NCBI GenBank assembly: GCA_947585865.1
Contig: CANPXH010000018.1
Span: 1-45,738, forward strand
DNA: 45,738 nt
Source of the DNA: an uncultured Clostridia bacterium
GTDB lineage: Bacteria > Bacillota > Clostridia > Lachnospirales > CAG-274
Direction: 5' to 3'
This document shows, piece by piece, positions 1 through 9,760 of this stretch; within the stretch, counting starts at the first letter, position 1, and each line of letters begins with the position of its first letter. Below the pieces are notes generated by a model. That model was given only the letters and a program-made list of their open reading frames with translations, made no database searches and had not been told where the DNA came from. Made by a program: the position numbers and the translations under genes.

Positions 1-528
1 TTTCTTGTGACCGCTATTGCCATAAAAATTGAGGACGGCGGTCCTGTTGTGTTTACACAGGATAGGATAGGCAAGGATGGAAAGCCTTTTAAAATGTACA
101 AATTCAGGAGTATGTGCGTAAACGCTGAGAAGAAACTGAAAAGATTGCAAAAGAAAAATGAGGCTGACGGACCCGTGTTCAAAATAAGGGAAGATCCGAG
201 AATTACCAAAGTAGGACATTTTATAAGAAAATACAGCATTGACGAACTTATGCAGCTTGTAAATGTGCTTAAAGGCGATATGTCAGTCGTTGGTCCACGC
301 CCTGCCCTGCCTAACGAGGTTGAAGAGTATGACGACTTCGCAAAGCAACGCCTTCTTGTAAAGCCCGGTCTTAGCTGCTATTGGCAGATAAGCGGGCGTA
401 GCAATATAGGCTTTGAGGAATGGATGGCGCTAGATATTAAATACATAGACGAAATGAGCGTTTGGACTGATTTGAAGATAATACTACTAACAATTCCTGC
501 CGTACTTAAAGGTGAAGGCGCTTGCTGA
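1..528 (+). CDS. Undecaprenyl-phosphate sugar phosphotransferase, 5' truncated by window edge
   Basis: This is the C-terminal catalytic part of a bacterial sugar transferase of the WcaJ/PglC type. Such enzymes move a sugar-1-phosphate from a UDP-sugar to undecaprenyl phosphate at the cytoplasmic face of the membrane, priming polysaccharide repeat synthesis. Family hallmarks are visible: GGPVVFTQDRIGKDGK, MYKFRSM, DELMQLVNVLKGDMSVVGPR and KPGLSCYWQISGRS. The frame is open from base 1, so the GTG at base 7 is not the true start; the preceding codons belong to the usual transmembrane helix before the catalytic domain. It heads the polysaccharide locus. The family is certain; the sugar it transfers cannot be told. 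Confidence 0.93.
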   Translation, partial: FLVTAIAIKIEDGGPVVFTQDRIGKDGKPFKMYKFRSMCVNAEKKLKRLQKKNEADGPVFKIREDPRITKVGHFIRKYSIDELMQLVNVLKGDMSVVGPRPALPNEVEEYDDFAKQRLLVKPGLSCYWQISGRSNIGFEEWMALDIKYIDEMSVWTDLKIILLTIPAVLKGEGAC

Positions 529-540
529 TGTGGTGATGCT

Positions 541-1011
541 ATGGATACAAAAAGCATTATCTATGGATTTTGCACACTGATAACTATGTGTATTATATTT
601 GCCTTTTCAAGTCAGCCTTACGAAATGACAATGAAAACAAGCAATTTAATCGTTCAGCCTATAAGAAGTGCAGTTGAAGAAAACAAAAGTTTTAAGGATG
701 AGCAGGAAAAGAAAGATTATTCCAAAAAGCTCAAAACGAAGCTGGATAGAGCAGTAAGGAAATCAGCGCACATTACATTGTTTGCAGTGCTTGCAGTGTT
801 TATATATTTATTGATCAGAAGTAATGGAACTAATAAGTTTGATGCAGTAATACTAACTTTATTTATATGTGCTCTATATGCAGGCTTTGACGAATTTCAT
901 CAGCATTTTGTAAAGGGCAGGACATCACAGTTCATCGATGTATGTGTAGATGAGTTTGGTGCTGTTTTAGGGATGTTTTTGATATGGTGCAAAAGCAAGT
1001 TAAATATATAA
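541..1011 (+). CDS. VanZ-like membrane protein
   Basis: This 156-residue protein has an N-terminal membrane helix, a charged Lys/Glu-rich loop at about residues 45-75, and further hydrophobic helices. The conserved VanZ signature is in the C-terminal half: KSAHITLFAVLAV followed by YAGFDEFHQHFVKGR and a terminal DVCVDEFGAVLG segment. VanZ family members are small integral membrane proteins of poorly defined role, sometimes linked to glycopeptide resistance and often found in cell-envelope gene clusters. It starts 12 bases after the sugar transferase stop, so co-transcription is likely. The family assignment is firm; the function in this locus is unknown. Confidence 0.85.
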   Translation: MDTKSIIYGFCTLITMCIIFAFSSQPYEMTMKTSNLIVQPIRSAVEENKSFKDEQEKKDYSKKLKTKLDRAVRKSAHITLFAVLAVFIYLLIRSNGTNKFDAVILTLFICALYAGFDEFHQHFVKGRTSQFIDVCVDEFGAVLGMFLIWCKSKLNI

Positions 1012-1055
1012 CTCATTAGTTATATACGATCGGTTGATTCAAGGAGAACAAAGTT

Positions 1056-2372
1056 ATGAACATAATCCTATTATCGGGAGGAAGCGGCAAGAGGCTATGG
1101 CCCTTGTCCAACGAAGTCCGCAGCAAGCAATTTATAAAGCTTTTCAAAAAGAATAACGGTGAGTATGAGTCCATGGTGCAGCGTGTTTACAGACAAATAA
1201 AGTCTGTGGATGCAAATGCCAATGTTATTATAGCCACAGGAAAATCCCAGGTCAGCGCCATTAAAAATCAGCTTAATGATAAGGTTTCCGTATGTGTAGA
1301 ACCGTGCAGGAGGGACACATTCCCGGCTATTGTGCTGGCTGTTGCATACATGAGATATGAGCTTGGCATAGATGAAAACGAATGCGTTGCTGTTTGCCCC
1401 GTGGATCCTTATGTGAATATGGAATACTATGAGACCGTTGAAAAGCTTGAAAAATTGGCAGAAAACGGCCCTGCAAGTCTGTATCTTATGGGAATAGAGC
1501 CCTCCTATCCAAGTGAGAAATATGGCTACATACTTCCCATGTCCTCAAAGGAAGTAAGCAGCGTAAAGGAGTTCAAAGAAAAGCCCGATACTGCAAAGGC
1601 AGAAAAATATATAGAACAAGGCGCATTGTGGAATGCAGGAGTTTTTGCTTTTAAAATAGGCTACTTGCTTGATAAGGCTCACAGCATGGTGGATTTCACA
1701 GACTACAGAGATTTATATGAAAAATACGATACTCTTACGAAAATCAGCTTTGATTATGCCGTTGTTGAAAAAGAAAAAAGCATAAAGGTAATGAGATATT
1801 CCGGGGAATGGAAGGATGTAGGCACATGGAACACAATGGCAGAGGTAATGTCAGACGTGACCAAGGGAAATGCCGCTCTTGATGAAACCTGTGTTAATAC
1901 CAATGTTGTGAATGAATTGGATATACCTATACTGTGTATGGGTTGTAAGGGTATGATAATAGCTGCAAGTGGTGACGGCATACTTGTTGCCGATAAGGAG
2001 CGCAGCGGGTATATGAAGCCCTATGTTGACAAGATAAGCACAGATATCCACTTTGCCGAAAAGTCATGGGGAACATATACGGTAATAGACGCACAGCCCG
2101 GTTCAATGACTGTAAAGATAGAACTGCAGAAAGGCAACAGTATGAAGTACCATGCTCACGAACACAGAGATGAGGTATGGACTATCATATCAGGTCATGG
2201 AAAAACTATCGTAGACGGTATGGAGCAGAGCATAAAGCCGGGCGATGTAATAACGATTGCATCGGGCTGCAAGCATACCATTACCGCCGATACGGATATG
2301 AGTATCATAGAGGTACAGATCGGCGATGAAATAGCTCAGAGTGACAAGGAAGTTTTTACTTTGGATAGATAA
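1056..2372 (+). CDS. manC: Mannose-1-phosphate guanylyltransferase with C-terminal cupin (ManC type)
   Basis: The enzyme makes GDP-mannose from mannose-1-phosphate and GTP in the cytoplasm. The N-terminal nucleotidyltransferase domain (about residues 1-270) opens with LLSGGSGKRLWPLSNEVRSK. It contains the sugar-binding EKP motif (FKEKPDTAKA) and the LWNAGVFAF segment typical of the family. The C-terminal part (about 340-438) is a cupin with EHRDEVWTIISGHG and KPGDVITIASGCKHTI, the type II phosphomannose isomerase fold. At 438 residues it is slightly shorter than typical bifunctional enzymes. AAGGAG lies 8 bases before the ATG. A separate type I isomerase follows directly, so isomerase activity here may be redundant. 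Confidence 0.9.
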   Translation: MNIILLSGGSGKRLWPLSNEVRSKQFIKLFKKNNGEYESMVQRVYRQIKSVDANANVIIATGKSQVSAIKNQLNDKVSVCVEPCRRDTFPAIVLAVAYMRYELGIDENECVAVCPVDPYVNMEYYETVEKLEKLAENGPASLYLMGIEPSYPSEKYGYILPMSSKEVSSVKEFKEKPDTAKAEKYIEQGALWNAGVFAFKIGYLLDKAHSMVDFTDYRDLYEKYDTLTKISFDYAVVEKEKSIKVMRYSGEWKDVGTWNTMAEVMSDVTKGNAALDETCVNTNVVNELDIPILCMGCKGMIIAASGDGILVADKERSGYMKPYVDKISTDIHFAEKSWGTYTVIDAQPGSMTVKIELQKGNSMKYHAHEHRDEVWTIISGHGKTIVDGMEQSIKPGDVITIASGCKHTITADTDMSIIEVQIGDEIAQSDKEVFTLDR

Positions 2373-2386
2373 AAGGTTGTGGTGCT

Positions 2387-3346
2387 ATGGAACCTATGCT
2401 TTTAAGACCCATAGGAAAAGACTACCTTTGGGGCGGAACAAGACTTAAAGAGGAATACAACAAGGATATAGATATGACGCCTTTGGCTGAAACATGGGAG
2501 TGTTCAACACACCCTGACGGTCAAAGCATTGTGGCAAGCGGTGAGTTTAAAGGAAAGACTCTTGCAGAGGTCATAAAGGCACACCCCGAATACTTGGGAA
2601 CAAAATACAGGGACAAAGGCGAGCTTCCCATAATGGTAAAGCTCATAGATGCTAAGGAAAAACTTTCCGTACAAGTACACCCTAATGATAAATATGCTCT
2701 TGAGCATGAAAATCAAAGGGGTAAAACGGAAATGTGGTATGTACTTGACGCAGAGCCCAATGCTCAGCTGATATACGGCTTTGCTCACCCTGTTAATAAA
2801 GAAATACTGAAAAAAGCAGTAGAAACAGATACCCTTTCAAAACATCTCAATAAGGTGAATGTAAATAAGGGCGATGTGTTTTTCATACCTCCGGGAACTG
2901 TTCACGCCATAGGAAAAGGCATAATAATAGCGGAGATACAGCAGAGCTCAAATGTTACATACAGAGTATACGACTACAACAGGAAAGATAAAAACGGACA
3001 GAAGAGAGAGCTTCACTTCGATAAGGCGATAGATGTGCTGGATATGAGCGTGAGCAAGGATATAAGACAAAACCTAAGAATAATACACTATACTCCCGGC
3101 TGTTCAAGAGAATTGCTTTGCAGGTGTGGATTCTTTGAAGCGGAAAGAATACAGATTTCCGATAGATTTCAATTTGAAGTCAATGACAATTCCTTTCAGG
3201 TGCTTCTGTGTACCGAGGGTAAAGGCGTTCTGAATAATAGATGTACCCATTTGTTTTTTTCAAAAGGGGATTGTGTGTTCTTGCCTATTAATTCGGATAA
3301 ATGTTTTATAAATGGATATTTGAAATTACTTAAAATACAAGGATAA
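2387..3346 (+). CDS. manA: Mannose-6-phosphate isomerase, class I
   Basis: This zinc cupin enzyme interconverts fructose-6-phosphate and mannose-6-phosphate, feeding GDP-mannose synthesis together with the gene just upstream (14-base gap). Visible signatures are the N-terminal KDYLWGGTRL, the metal-site region VQVHPND, then KTEMWYVLDAEP and PPGTVHAIGKGIIIAEIQQS with VTYRVYDYNR. Length (319 residues) is normal for the short Firmicutes form. The C-terminal 80 residues are more divergent. The ribosome binding site is weak (GGTTGTGGTG), suggesting translational coupling to the upstream gene. Confidence 0.92.
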   Translation: MEPMLLRPIGKDYLWGGTRLKEEYNKDIDMTPLAETWECSTHPDGQSIVASGEFKGKTLAEVIKAHPEYLGTKYRDKGELPIMVKLIDAKEKLSVQVHPNDKYALEHENQRGKTEMWYVLDAEPNAQLIYGFAHPVNKEILKKAVETDTLSKHLNKVNVNKGDVFFIPPGTVHAIGKGIIIAEIQQSSNVTYRVYDYNRKDKNGQKRELHFDKAIDVLDMSVSKDIRQNLRIIHYTPGCSRELLCRCGFFEAERIQISDRFQFEVNDNSFQVLLCTEGKGVLNNRCTHLFFSKGDCVFLPINSDKCFINGYLKLLKIQG

Positions 3347-3402
3347 AATCAAGACTTAATTTAATATAGACTTTTAATATGTAATTTAAAATGGTGATAA
3401 TT

Positions 3403-4551
3403 ATGGAAGAACCTATACGGATTGCTCAAGTTATAGGAAAACTGAAAAATGGTGGTGTAGAGTCTGTTATATATAACTACTACAGAAATATTGATCACAA
3501 TAAATTTCAGTTTGACTTTTATATTGACGAAGATTCGGATTTTGAATTTCCGCAAAGATTTATTGATATGGGCGCAGGCTGTTTTATTATCCCGCCATAT
3601 CAAAAGCCTTTTTCATATATGTCAGAATTAATAAAAGATTTCAAAGAAAATAAATACGATATAGTCCATGTTAACATGAATACACTTTCTGTATTTTCTC
3701 TCTGCGCCGCCTGGATAGCGGGTGTGCCTGTGCGAATAAACCACAATCACAGTACGGCAGGTAAAGGAGAAGCTAAAAGAAATTTAATGAAATATATATT
3801 AAAACCTTTTTCAAAAATATTTGCTACTGATTTTATGGCTTGTAGTGAACATGCAGGAAGATGGTTATTTGGCAACCATTTTTTTGATAAAGGAAACGTT
3901 ACAGTTTTAAATAATGCCATAGATTTTGAAAAATTTCAATTTAATAGTGATGAAAGAACTAAGCTAAGACAAGAACTTGGTATTGATGATTATTTTGTAA
4001 TAGGACATATTGGTAGGTTTATGCAACAAAAAAATCACACATTTCTTGTTGATATATTTAATGAGGTCCATAAAATTAATCCAAAAACCTTTTTGATGCT
4101 CATTGGTGATGGTGAATTGAGAAATGAAATAATGCATAAGGTAGAAAGCTTGGGTCTTTCAGAATATACAATGTTTGTTGGCGCCACATCAGATGTTGCA
4201 AAATATTATCAGGCTATGGACATACTTTGTTTCCCTAGTTTGTATGAAGGTTTAGGTATGGTAGCTATTGAAGCGCAGGCCTGTAATTTGCCCGTTGTAG
4301 CTTCAACTGAAGTGCCTGGGGATATTAAAATCACACCATATGTAGAGTTTATACCATTGGATAGATCCGCAGAATTTTGGGCTAAAAAAATAATTGAAAG
4401 TAAGTTGCCGAATAGATCAAAAACACAGGTAAATTTATTAAATTGCTCGTTTGATATAAAAACAGAATGTAAAAAACTTGAAAATTTTTATGAAAACTGT
4501 TTATCCCATAAGGAAATGATATATGAAATACCAAGACAGATACATAGTTGA
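3403..4551 (+). CDS. GT4 family glycosyltransferase
   Basis: This is a cytoplasmic or membrane-associated GT-B glycosyltransferase of about 382 residues that should add one sugar to the lipid-linked repeat unit. The N-terminal acceptor domain begins IRIAQVIGKLKNGGVESVIY, typical for capsule GT4 enzymes. The C-terminal donor domain has IGHIGRFMQQKNHTFLVD, LIGDGELR and the EX7E region SLYEGLGMVAIEAQA. I chose the ATG at 3403, four bases after GGTGAT, over the in-frame ATG at 3391, which has no ribosome binding site. Base composition turns distinctly AT-rich from here on compared with manC and manA. The sugar and linkage are unknown. Confidence 0.9.
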   Translation: MEEPIRIAQVIGKLKNGGVESVIYNYYRNIDHNKFQFDFYIDEDSDFEFPQRFIDMGAGCFIIPPYQKPFSYMSELIKDFKENKYDIVHVNMNTLSVFSLCAAWIAGVPVRINHNHSTAGKGEAKRNLMKYILKPFSKIFATDFMACSEHAGRWLFGNHFFDKGNVTVLNNAIDFEKFQFNSDERTKLRQELGIDDYFVIGHIGRFMQQKNHTFLVDIFNEVHKINPKTFLMLIGDGELRNEIMHKVESLGLSEYTMFVGATSDVAKYYQAMDILCFPSLYEGLGMVAIEAQACNLPVVASTEVPGDIKITPYVEFIPLDRSAEFWAKKIIESKLPNRSKTQVNLLNCSFDIKTECKKLENFYENCLSHKEMIYEIPRQIHS

Positions 4552-5686
4552 GCTGGCTAAAGCGGCAATTTTTGATTTTGAGCCAAGCAAACCGACAAAA
4601 GAAATCGATTGGAATTATATATACAAAAAATCCGTTGAGCAGAATATAACGGGCTTGTTGCTTTGTTCTGTAAAAAAGCTGGATATAGCATTTCAGCCGT
4701 CAAAAGAATTGATGAATATATGGAATAAAGCAATGCTTACTACGTTCAGTCTGAATGCACAAAGATATATAGAATTCACAAAAATGAACAAGCTTATATC
4801 CTATGAAAATATTACTTTCATAGGATTGAAGGGCTGTATTTTGAGGTCAATATATCCTGTGCCTGAGCTCAGGACTATGGGAGATTTTGATATACTTGTA
4901 TATCCAAGCGATATTGATAAAATAAAGAAAATTTTTATATCAAACGGATATTCTGTACAAAACGATGCATTTGGTATTGTCTGCGGAAAAGGAAATTGCT
5001 ACTGGGAAATATTCACAACAATTGAGGAAGAAATGCGTGCTGAACCTGAAAAATGGAACAAGCTTTTCTTTGAAAATACGGTATCTGAAAATAATATTTT
5101 ATCTCTTAAACCTACATATTTTCTTATACATCTCATAGTCCATACAGGAAAACATTGTTTGCGGGAAGGCTCCGGCATAAGAAATCTATGCGATATTGCT
5201 TTGTATATCAGTAAATATAAAAACAATATCGATTTTAAAATAGTTTCTGATGCCTGCAAAGAACAAAAGGTCCGGAATATATATGTATATATTATGAATG
5301 CAATAAAACAATTTTTTGATGTAGATATATTGGGAATCAATGTGCCCGAAAAAGACAGTGAGCAGTTTGTAGAATATATGATGCTTAACGGAATATTTGG
5401 AAAGCAAGACAACACAATTGTTCCGCAAGCAGCAAAACATGAAGACGACAGCATTGGCGGTCTTAGAAAAATACTTTTCCCTACAGTAAAAATGCTTGAC
5501 TATAGATATAAATATCTGAAGAAATATCCATTCCTTCTGCCTGTTGCATGGATACACAGAATATTTTCCGCCGTTTTCAGGTGGAAATATTCTTTCGGAC
5601 AAATGGCAAAGGATCTGAAAGAAGCCGTTGAGTTTTCGGAAGAAAGAGAAAAATGGATAAATAAACTAGAACTAAAAGATAAATAG
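4523..5686 (+). CDS. Nucleotidyltransferase-fold protein (NTP_transf_5 type)
   Basis: This 387-residue protein matches the uncharacterised nucleotidyltransferase family often found in polysaccharide and exopolysaccharide loci. The key region is FIGLKGCILRSIYP followed by RTMGDFDILVYPSD, the polymerase-beta-like GD-D metal-binding pattern at about residues 105-135. A later ILLIVHTGKH-like stretch (LIHLIVHTGKHCL) provides conserved histidines. The start overlaps the end of the glycosyltransferase gene by 29 bases, with AAGGA 8 bases upstream, so translation is probably coupled. What it transfers, and to what, is not known for the family as far as I can recall; a role in decorating the glycan is an inference from context. 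Confidence 0.78.
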   Translation: MKYQDRYIVELAKAAIFDFEPSKPTKEIDWNYIYKKSVEQNITGLLLCSVKKLDIAFQPSKELMNIWNKAMLTTFSLNAQRYIEFTKMNKLISYENITFIGLKGCILRSIYPVPELRTMGDFDILVYPSDIDKIKKIFISNGYSVQNDAFGIVCGKGNCYWEIFTTIEEEMRAEPEKWNKLFFENTVSENNILSLKPTYFLIHLIVHTGKHCLREGSGIRNLCDIALYISKYKNNIDFKIVSDACKEQKVRNIYVYIMNAIKQFFDVDILGINVPEKDSEQFVEYMMLNGIFGKQDNTIVPQAAKHEDDSIGGLRKILFPTVKMLDYRYKYLKKYPFLLPVAWIHRIFSAVFRWKYSFGQMAKDLKEAVEFSEEREKWINKLELKDK

Positions 5687-5695
5687 GAGTCAGAA

Positions 5696-6886
5696 ATGAA
5701 AAAGGTAGCTATTGTATCCTGTTATTTTCAAAAAAACTATGGCAGCGCTTTGCAGGCTTTAGCAACTCAAATGGCATTGGATAAGTTAGGTGTAGATAAC
5801 GAAACAATAGATATTTCTGGGTTTAACAACGAGCTTAAAAGAGCAAAAATAAGGTATTTCATTAAGGCTGCTCTTACATCCGATATTCTGATACATAAAT
5901 TTGGTATGGCAAAAAATCTTGTTATTAAAAAGTTTTCTAAAAACGAATATGCTGTTTCTTGCCAAAAGCGAAACAAAATGTTTGAAGAATTTGTCAAAAA
6001 TAATTTCAGACTTTCAGAAGTGTATGCTTCAAAAGAAGAACTGTCACAAAAATGTAGTGAAAATTATTCTGCTGTACTTGTCGGAAGCGATCAACTATGG
6101 CTGCCTGCTAATATTGCAGCAGATTATTATACTCTGAATTTTGCTCCGGAAAACATTAATTCTATTGCTTATTCAACAAGCTTTGGTATGTCTGTTTTAC
6201 CAAAAAATATAGAAAACAAGGCAAGAATTTTTCTTAAAAAAATCAAACATATAGGAGTCAGAGAGCAAACAGGTCAGCATATGATTAAAAAATTAACAGA
6301 TCGTAATGTACCTATAGTCTGTGATCCTACATTACTTTTTACAGGTGAGGAATGGCTAAATATGCAAAAAGAAGAAGCCATAATAAAAGAACCTTATATA
6401 CTGTGTTACTTTTTGGGAAATAATCCTCCACACCGTGATTTTGCAAAAAGATTAAGAGATAAAACAGGACATAAAATTGTTGCATTGCTTCATCTTGATG
6501 AGTTTGTAAAGTGCGATGAAAATTATGCTGACATAACACCGTATGACATTGGTCCTGCCGAATTTTTGAATCTTATAAGAAATGCAGAATATGTTTGTAC
6601 TGATTCATTTCACTGTACAGTATTTTCCATATTATATAGAAAAGATTTCTTTACATTCAGAAGATATGCCGGCAAGACCAAACAATCTACAAACAGCAGA
6701 CTGGATACCTTGTTTTCGCTAACGAGCATTGATACCGGATTGATTCGAGAAAACGAAGATATTTCTGCCCTTATAAACAAAAAAATAGATTACAATAAGG
6801 TTCATAAGAGAATAGACAGCCTACGACAAGAGTCTTTAAAATATCTGAAGACGGCATTAGAAGATAGGGAGAGTACCGATTTATGA
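5696..6886 (+). CDS. Polysaccharide pyruvyl transferase family protein (first copy)
   Basis: Members of this family (CsaB, WcaK, EpsO type) add pyruvate ketals from phosphoenolpyruvate to sugars of cell-surface glycans, giving them negative charge. The protein (396 residues) starts VAIVSCYFQKNYGSALQALA, the usual N-terminal motif. It has VLVGSDQLW near residue 125, a CDPTLLF segment, and TDSFHCTVFSILY near the C-terminus, which carries the conserved His. GGAG lies five bases before the ATG. It overlaps the following FrhB-like gene by four bases (ATGA). The same gene pair recurs at 12260-15089. Confidence 0.88.
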   Translation: MKKVAIVSCYFQKNYGSALQALATQMALDKLGVDNETIDISGFNNELKRAKIRYFIKAALTSDILIHKFGMAKNLVIKKFSKNEYAVSCQKRNKMFEEFVKNNFRLSEVYASKEELSQKCSENYSAVLVGSDQLWLPANIAADYYTLNFAPENINSIAYSTSFGMSVLPKNIENKARIFLKKIKHIGVREQTGQHMIKKLTDRNVPIVCDPTLLFTGEEWLNMQKEEAIIKEPYILCYFLGNNPPHRDFAKRLRDKTGHKIVALLHLDEFVKCDENYADITPYDIGPAEFLNLIRNAEYVCTDSFHCTVFSILYRKDFFTFRRYAGKTKQSTNSRLDTLFSLTSIDTGLIRENEDISALINKKIDYNKVHKRIDSLRQESLKYLKTALEDRESTDL

Positions 6887-8079
6887 TCGAAATCAAAGAA
6901 AAAAGTACCTGCTGCGGTTGCAGCGGTTGTGCAAATGCCTGTTCCAAAAAATGTATAGAAATGACGGCTGATGAAGAGGGCTTTTCATACCCAAAAGTCA
7001 ACAAAAATGAATGTATAAACTGTGGACTTTGCGAAAAAGTTTGTCCGATAATAAATGTTCTTCCGGATGAACCTAAAGAACAATGGGGTTATGTTGTACA
7101 GAGTAAGGATGAAAAAGTGCTTGCGGAAAGTACTTCCGGCGGAGCTTTTACTGCTATTGCCGAATATGTTATTGAAAACGGCGGTATTGTTTTCGGAGCA
7201 GCTTTTGATGAAGAACTAAATGTAATTCATACAGCGGTTGACAATAAAAACGATTTATGTAAATTCAGAAACAGCAAGTATGTACAGAGTGATATGGGAA
7301 GCTGTTTTAGACAAGCAAAAAAACATCTTGATGAAGGCAGGCTTGTATGTTTTAGCGGTACCCCCTGTCAGGTTGAGGGCTTGTATCACTTTCTTGGAAA
7401 AGAATATGAAAATCTGATTTTGGTTGATGTTGTATGTCATGCAATTCCATCACCTTTAGTTTGGAAAAAATATCTTGAGATTCAAAGAAAGAATTTAGGT
7501 GATGGAATTACAAACATTAAATTTAGAGATAAAGCACCATATGGGTATAAGTACTCAATGATGTCAGTTTATAAACACGAAAATCAGATATATAAAAACG
7601 GTGTAGAAACTGATCCCATGTTAAGAGCCTTTTTTTCAGATATATGTGACAGACCTTCCTGCTATAAATGTAAATTTAAGAAAAGATACAGGGTCAGCGA
7701 TTTTACAATATGGGATTGTTTTGAAGTAGATAAATTCAGTAAAACTTTAGATAATGATAAAGGTGTAACAAGGATTTTGATTCAAAACCCAAAAGCATAT
7801 ATGTTGTTTTCTAAAATCAAAAGAAATCTCATTTTTTCAGAAGTAAGCACTAATAAATTAACAGAGAATGTATACGAAATGTTTAATTCCGTAGAGGAAA
7901 ATAAAAAAAGAGAAATTTTCTTTGAATGTTTAAATAATTTAAGCATTGAAAACCCATTTAGTAAATTTTTCCGTCCAAGCATAAAAACAGAAACAGAAAA
8001 AATTTTGAGACGAATTCTTGTAAAGTTAGGCATATACGTAAAAATTAGAAAAACTATGAATGTTTTAAAAAAAATTTAA
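6883..8079 (+). CDS. Ferredoxin/FrhB-like protein of polysaccharide locus (first copy)
   Basis: The protein (398 residues) begins with two 4Fe-4S ferredoxin motifs, CCGCSGCANACSKKC (near residue 10) and CINCGLCEKVC (near 45). These are followed by the coenzyme F420 hydrogenase/dehydrogenase beta-subunit fold: STSGGAFTAIAEYV, FSGTPCQVEGLYHFL, VDVVCHAIPSP and CYKCKFKKRYRVSDFTIWD. The FrhB domain binds flavin and iron-sulfur centres in characterised members, so an electron-transfer role is expected. Its coupling to a pyruvyl transferase gene (ATGA overlap) is a recurrent arrangement, but the reaction served is not established. The second copy in this window has the more canonical GDFWG ending of the last motif; here it is WDCFE. 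Confidence 0.85.
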   Translation: MIEIKEKSTCCGCSGCANACSKKCIEMTADEEGFSYPKVNKNECINCGLCEKVCPIINVLPDEPKEQWGYVVQSKDEKVLAESTSGGAFTAIAEYVIENGGIVFGAAFDEELNVIHTAVDNKNDLCKFRNSKYVQSDMGSCFRQAKKHLDEGRLVCFSGTPCQVEGLYHFLGKEYENLILVDVVCHAIPSPLVWKKYLEIQRKNLGDGITNIKFRDKAPYGYKYSMMSVYKHENQIYKNGVETDPMLRAFFSDICDRPSCYKCKFKKRYRVSDFTIWDCFEVDKFSKTLDNDKGVTRILIQNPKAYMLFSKIKRNLIFSEVSTNKLTENVYEMFNSVEENKKREIFFECLNNLSIENPFSKFFRPSIKTETEKILRRILVKLGIYVKIRKTMNVLKKI

Positions 8080-8136
8080 AGGTAAAATATTGTTTTAGGT
8101 AATTACAATATTGGGATCTGAACGAGGTGTATAAAA

Positions 8137-9333
8137 GTGAATTTGATTTATTTATCCCCGGGAGCAGTTTATCCGCCTAATACCGGAGCAAGGGTTGTAG
8201 CTTATAATCAAATAAAAGGATTGGCAGAGCTAGGGCATAACATCCATTTGATAACTGTTGTGGCCTCAGAGGATGAGGCTTACGAACAAACTGTTGGACT
8301 TAGTAACATATTGTCAAGTGTATGGAGTTATAACAGAAGTAATCACAAACTGAATTCTGCCATGAAATCCTTTATTTATCCTTTTGTAGCAGCAAGTCGC
8401 AGTAGTAATGAAGTTAAAAAAAATATAGAACAAATCCTAAAAAGCACAAAAATAGATGCGATAATATTACAATCTCCTCATATGTTAAATAATATTAAAA
8501 ATATAAAGTTTAGCTATGATGTAAAATGTATTTTGTCATTACATAATATTGAGTATAAAACAATGTATGATATAAGCAAAATAATTAAGAACCCATTAAA
8601 AAAATTTGCCTATGTTGTTGATTCTAAACGGTTGGAACATTTTGAAAAAACAAATTATAAAAACAAGTTATTGGACGGCTATTTTTTTGTTTCGGAAATT
8701 GATAAAAAATTTTTTGATAATAATTTAAATTACAGAAGAAAACCAACTTTTTTAGTTCCTATAGGTGCTGAAGCTCATAGTAAATTTAAACGCAAGCCAC
8801 ATAATGGTAAAAATGTATTAATAGTAGGTAAAATGTCCTATTACCCTAACATTGAAGGTGTTCTTTGGTTTTATAAAAAAGTATGGAAAAAATTAAAAGC
8901 TATGGTTCCGGAAATAAAATTGTATATTGTAGGCAGGGATCCTGACGCAGAAATAAGAAATATAAACGATCCGTCTGTCATAGTTACGGGCACCGTAGAT
9001 TCTGTTGAAGAATATTACAGTATCGCAGATGCAGTTGCTATACCAATATTTAGCGGTGGTGGAGTGAAAACCAAACTGATAGAGGCTGCATCCTACGGTA
9101 TACCTATTGTCAGTACTGACGAGGGTATCAAAGGCACGGAATTCAGAAATTATGAGCATTTATTTGTGGCAAACGATCCAAACCAATTTTTAAATTATGT
9201 ATGCGAAATAATTAACGCAGATGATAATATTCTTGATATGGAAAAAAGATGTCAATGCCTTTTTTTTGAAAAATACAGTTGGGATAAAATATGCAGGGAT
9301 ATGTCAGAGTATTTATATTACATATCTAAATAG
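8137..9333 (+). CDS. GT4 family glycosyltransferase
   Basis: This 398-residue glycosyltransferase opens MNLIYLSPGAVYPPNTGARV, the acceptor-domain loop typical of GT4 enzymes. Its donor domain shows VGKMSYYPNIEGVLWF, LYIVGRDPD and IFSGGGVKTKLIEAASYGIP, which contains the nucleotide-sugar-binding glutamate region. The start codon is GTG, preceded seven bases upstream by GAGGTG. A 57-base gap with a small hairpin (arms 8086-8093 and 8105-8112) separates it from the gene before. Which sugar it transfers cannot be told from sequence. Confidence 0.88.
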   Translation: MNLIYLSPGAVYPPNTGARVVAYNQIKGLAELGHNIHLITVVASEDEAYEQTVGLSNILSSVWSYNRSNHKLNSAMKSFIYPFVAASRSSNEVKKNIEQILKSTKIDAIILQSPHMLNNIKNIKFSYDVKCILSLHNIEYKTMYDISKIIKNPLKKFAYVVDSKRLEHFEKTNYKNKLLDGYFFVSEIDKKFFDNNLNYRRKPTFLVPIGAEAHSKFKRKPHNGKNVLIVGKMSYYPNIEGVLWFYKKVWKKLKAMVPEIKLYIVGRDPDAEIRNINDPSVIVTGTVDSVEEYYSIADAVAIPIFSGGGVKTKLIEAASYGIPIVSTDEGIKGTEFRNYEHLFVANDPNQFLNYVCEIINADDNILDMEKRCQCLFFEKYSWDKICRDMSEYLYYISK

Positions 9334-9394
9334 AGATGTTAAATGCAATAAAGTAATTGTAAAATAATTTACCAAATTGATAGGATAAAATTAT

Positions 9395-9760
9395 ATGTTG
9401 TTCAAAAAAAATCTTTTTCCTAAGATTTTTGAAACCAATAATTCTGGAACAATTGTTGATAAAACGGCAGAAGCTGTATAGGATTGTTTTAATATTGTTG
9501 ATAAGGTTGTTATATCACTTTTAACAAAGATGGTTTGAACAGTAAGTTTGTAAAGATAATGGTATATAAAATTCTATTAATTCAAGTAATAATACTGTGG
9601 ATTCGCATTTTGAAAATAAAATGCATATATTTACAACAGTAGAAGTTATCGGGTGACTTGTTGGACTATATGTTGATGTACTTGATAATCCGAACCAATA
9701 TGGGTATATAGTAATTAATTTTTTGAATGATGTTAATTTGAAAAATAATGGAAGGAAATT
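9395..9760 (+). pseudogene. Decayed small gene, unidentified
   Basis: The 434-base gap between the glycosyltransferase and the polymerase contains what looks like a broken reading frame. It opens MLFKKNLFPKIFETNNSG at 9395, hits a TAG at about 9479, and stays readable beyond it to a TGA. A shifted frame then gives NKDGLNSKFVKIMVYKI. A third segment reads TVDSHFENKMHIFTTVEVIG, a TGA, then YVDVLDNPNQYGYIVINF. The segments look protein-like but I do not recognise the family. The first codons also form a hairpin with 9-base arms (9407-9415 and 9422-9430). I see no intact gene here. Confidence 0.4.

Noticed and set aside
541..1011. Glycopeptide (teicoplanin) resistance determinant vanZ
   Set aside because: VanZ-like proteins are common in ordinary envelope loci and no van genes are nearby.
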